A stretch of DNA of 64,000 nt, taken from NCBI RefSeq assembly GCF_002939785.1, contig NZ_MDEC01000019.1, positions 32,977 through 96,976 of the forward strand, read 5' to 3'. The notes beneath the pieces were generated by a model. The model saw nothing but the letters and a program-made list of their open reading frames with translations. It did no database searches and had not been told where the DNA came from. How positions within the stretch are numbered: the first letter of the stretch is position 1; every line of letters begins with the position of its first letter. Source of the DNA: Xanthomonas codiaei. GTDB lineage: Bacteria > Pseudomonadota > Gammaproteobacteria > Xanthomonadales > Xanthomonadaceae. Made by a program: the position numbers and the translations under genes. Below, piece by piece: positions 63,918 through 64,000 of the stretch.

Positions 63918-64000
63918 GAGCGTGTTATGAACTTGAGGCTTTCGCGGCTATCGTATGCGGATGAAGCCACCACGCCCTTATCCGACCGACGTCTCCGATG
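63918..64000 (+). mobile_element. Left end of an IS5-like insertion sequence (cut by window edge)
   Basis: GAGCGTGTTATGAACTTGAG looks like a terminal inverted repeat, preceded by CTA, a possible target duplication. It is followed within 40 bases by an open frame beginning MRMKPPRPYPTDVSD, a typical transposase N-terminus. The right end is outside the window. Confidence 0.75.
63955..64000 (+). CDS. IS transposase, N-terminal fragment
   Basis: Fifteen codons to the window edge: ATG at 63955 (MRMKPPRPYPTDVSD) or 63961 (MKPPRPYPTDVSD). The [YF]P[TS]D[VL]SD start is typical of IS5-family and similar DDE transposases, where it is followed by E/DWxLI. Family assignment is by this short motif only. 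Confidence 0.7.
   Translation, partial: MRMKPPRPYPTDVSD

Overview
The window is high-GC gammaproteobacterial chromosome and is most probably from a Xanthomonas species. Evidence for the genus: a CRP-like protein with the Clp hallmark Glu99, a tryptophan dioxygenase whose catalytic and haem histidines fall at the positions known from the X. campestris enzyme (His55, His240), a plant-inducible-promoter (PIP) box in front of a candidate type III effector, and many Xanthomonas-type REP palindromes. The species cannot be fixed from this stretch.

Layout. 1-9.2 kb: 3' end of a hybrid sensor kinase, iron storage/release pair bfr and bfd, rppH, tRNA-Met and tRNA-Gln, rplM-rpsI, coq7, a SugE/Gdx guanidine exporter behind a two-hairpin guanidine-II riboswitch with terminator, speD, and clp. 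9.6-18.3 kb: a minus-strand run carrying trpE, trpG, trpD and trpC interleaved with an aldolase, a SIMPL protein, a flavin reductase and a HAD phosphatase; yegS lies upstream. 18.5-28.3 kb: a degenerate aspartyl-protease-like secreted protein, GNAT and rpe, a beta-barrel protein, a DnaJ-domain membrane protein, purC, small lipoproteins (one frameshifted), an M4 metalloprotease and a DUF962/Mpo1 protein. 28.6-35.6 kb: an epimerase and a complete Mrp Na+/H+ antiporter operon (AB fused, C, D, E, F, G). 35.7-45.1 kb: a lipoprotein, an unknown protein, tyrosine catabolism (hmgA, hppD, MarR regulator) interrupted by a REP-bounded DUF559 gene, a thioredoxin-like lipoprotein, a POT peptide transporter and tryptophan dioxygenase. 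45.7-53.6 kb: a large secreted nuclease and a 2-oxoacid dehydrogenase operon (E1 alpha, E1 beta, SH3-like, E2). 53.8-56.8 kb: a candidate type III effector with PIP box, a DEAD-box helicase and a DUF6172 protein. 57.3-63.8 kb: an RND efflux system (permease, adaptor, TetR, outer-membrane factor) with two matching operator-like sites. The right edge enters an insertion sequence.

Most notable: (1) the PIP-box-driven, N-myristoylation-motif protein at 53791-54705, a good candidate for an unrecognised type III effector; (2) the guanidine-II riboswitch before sugE; (3) REP elements that have remodelled coding sequence: an in-frame REP-derived insert in the E2 linker, a REP-encoded C-terminus of the DUF559 protein, and a 319-bp tandem duplication of the MarR gene end. 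All calls rest on reading the sequence and recalling families; no database search was run.
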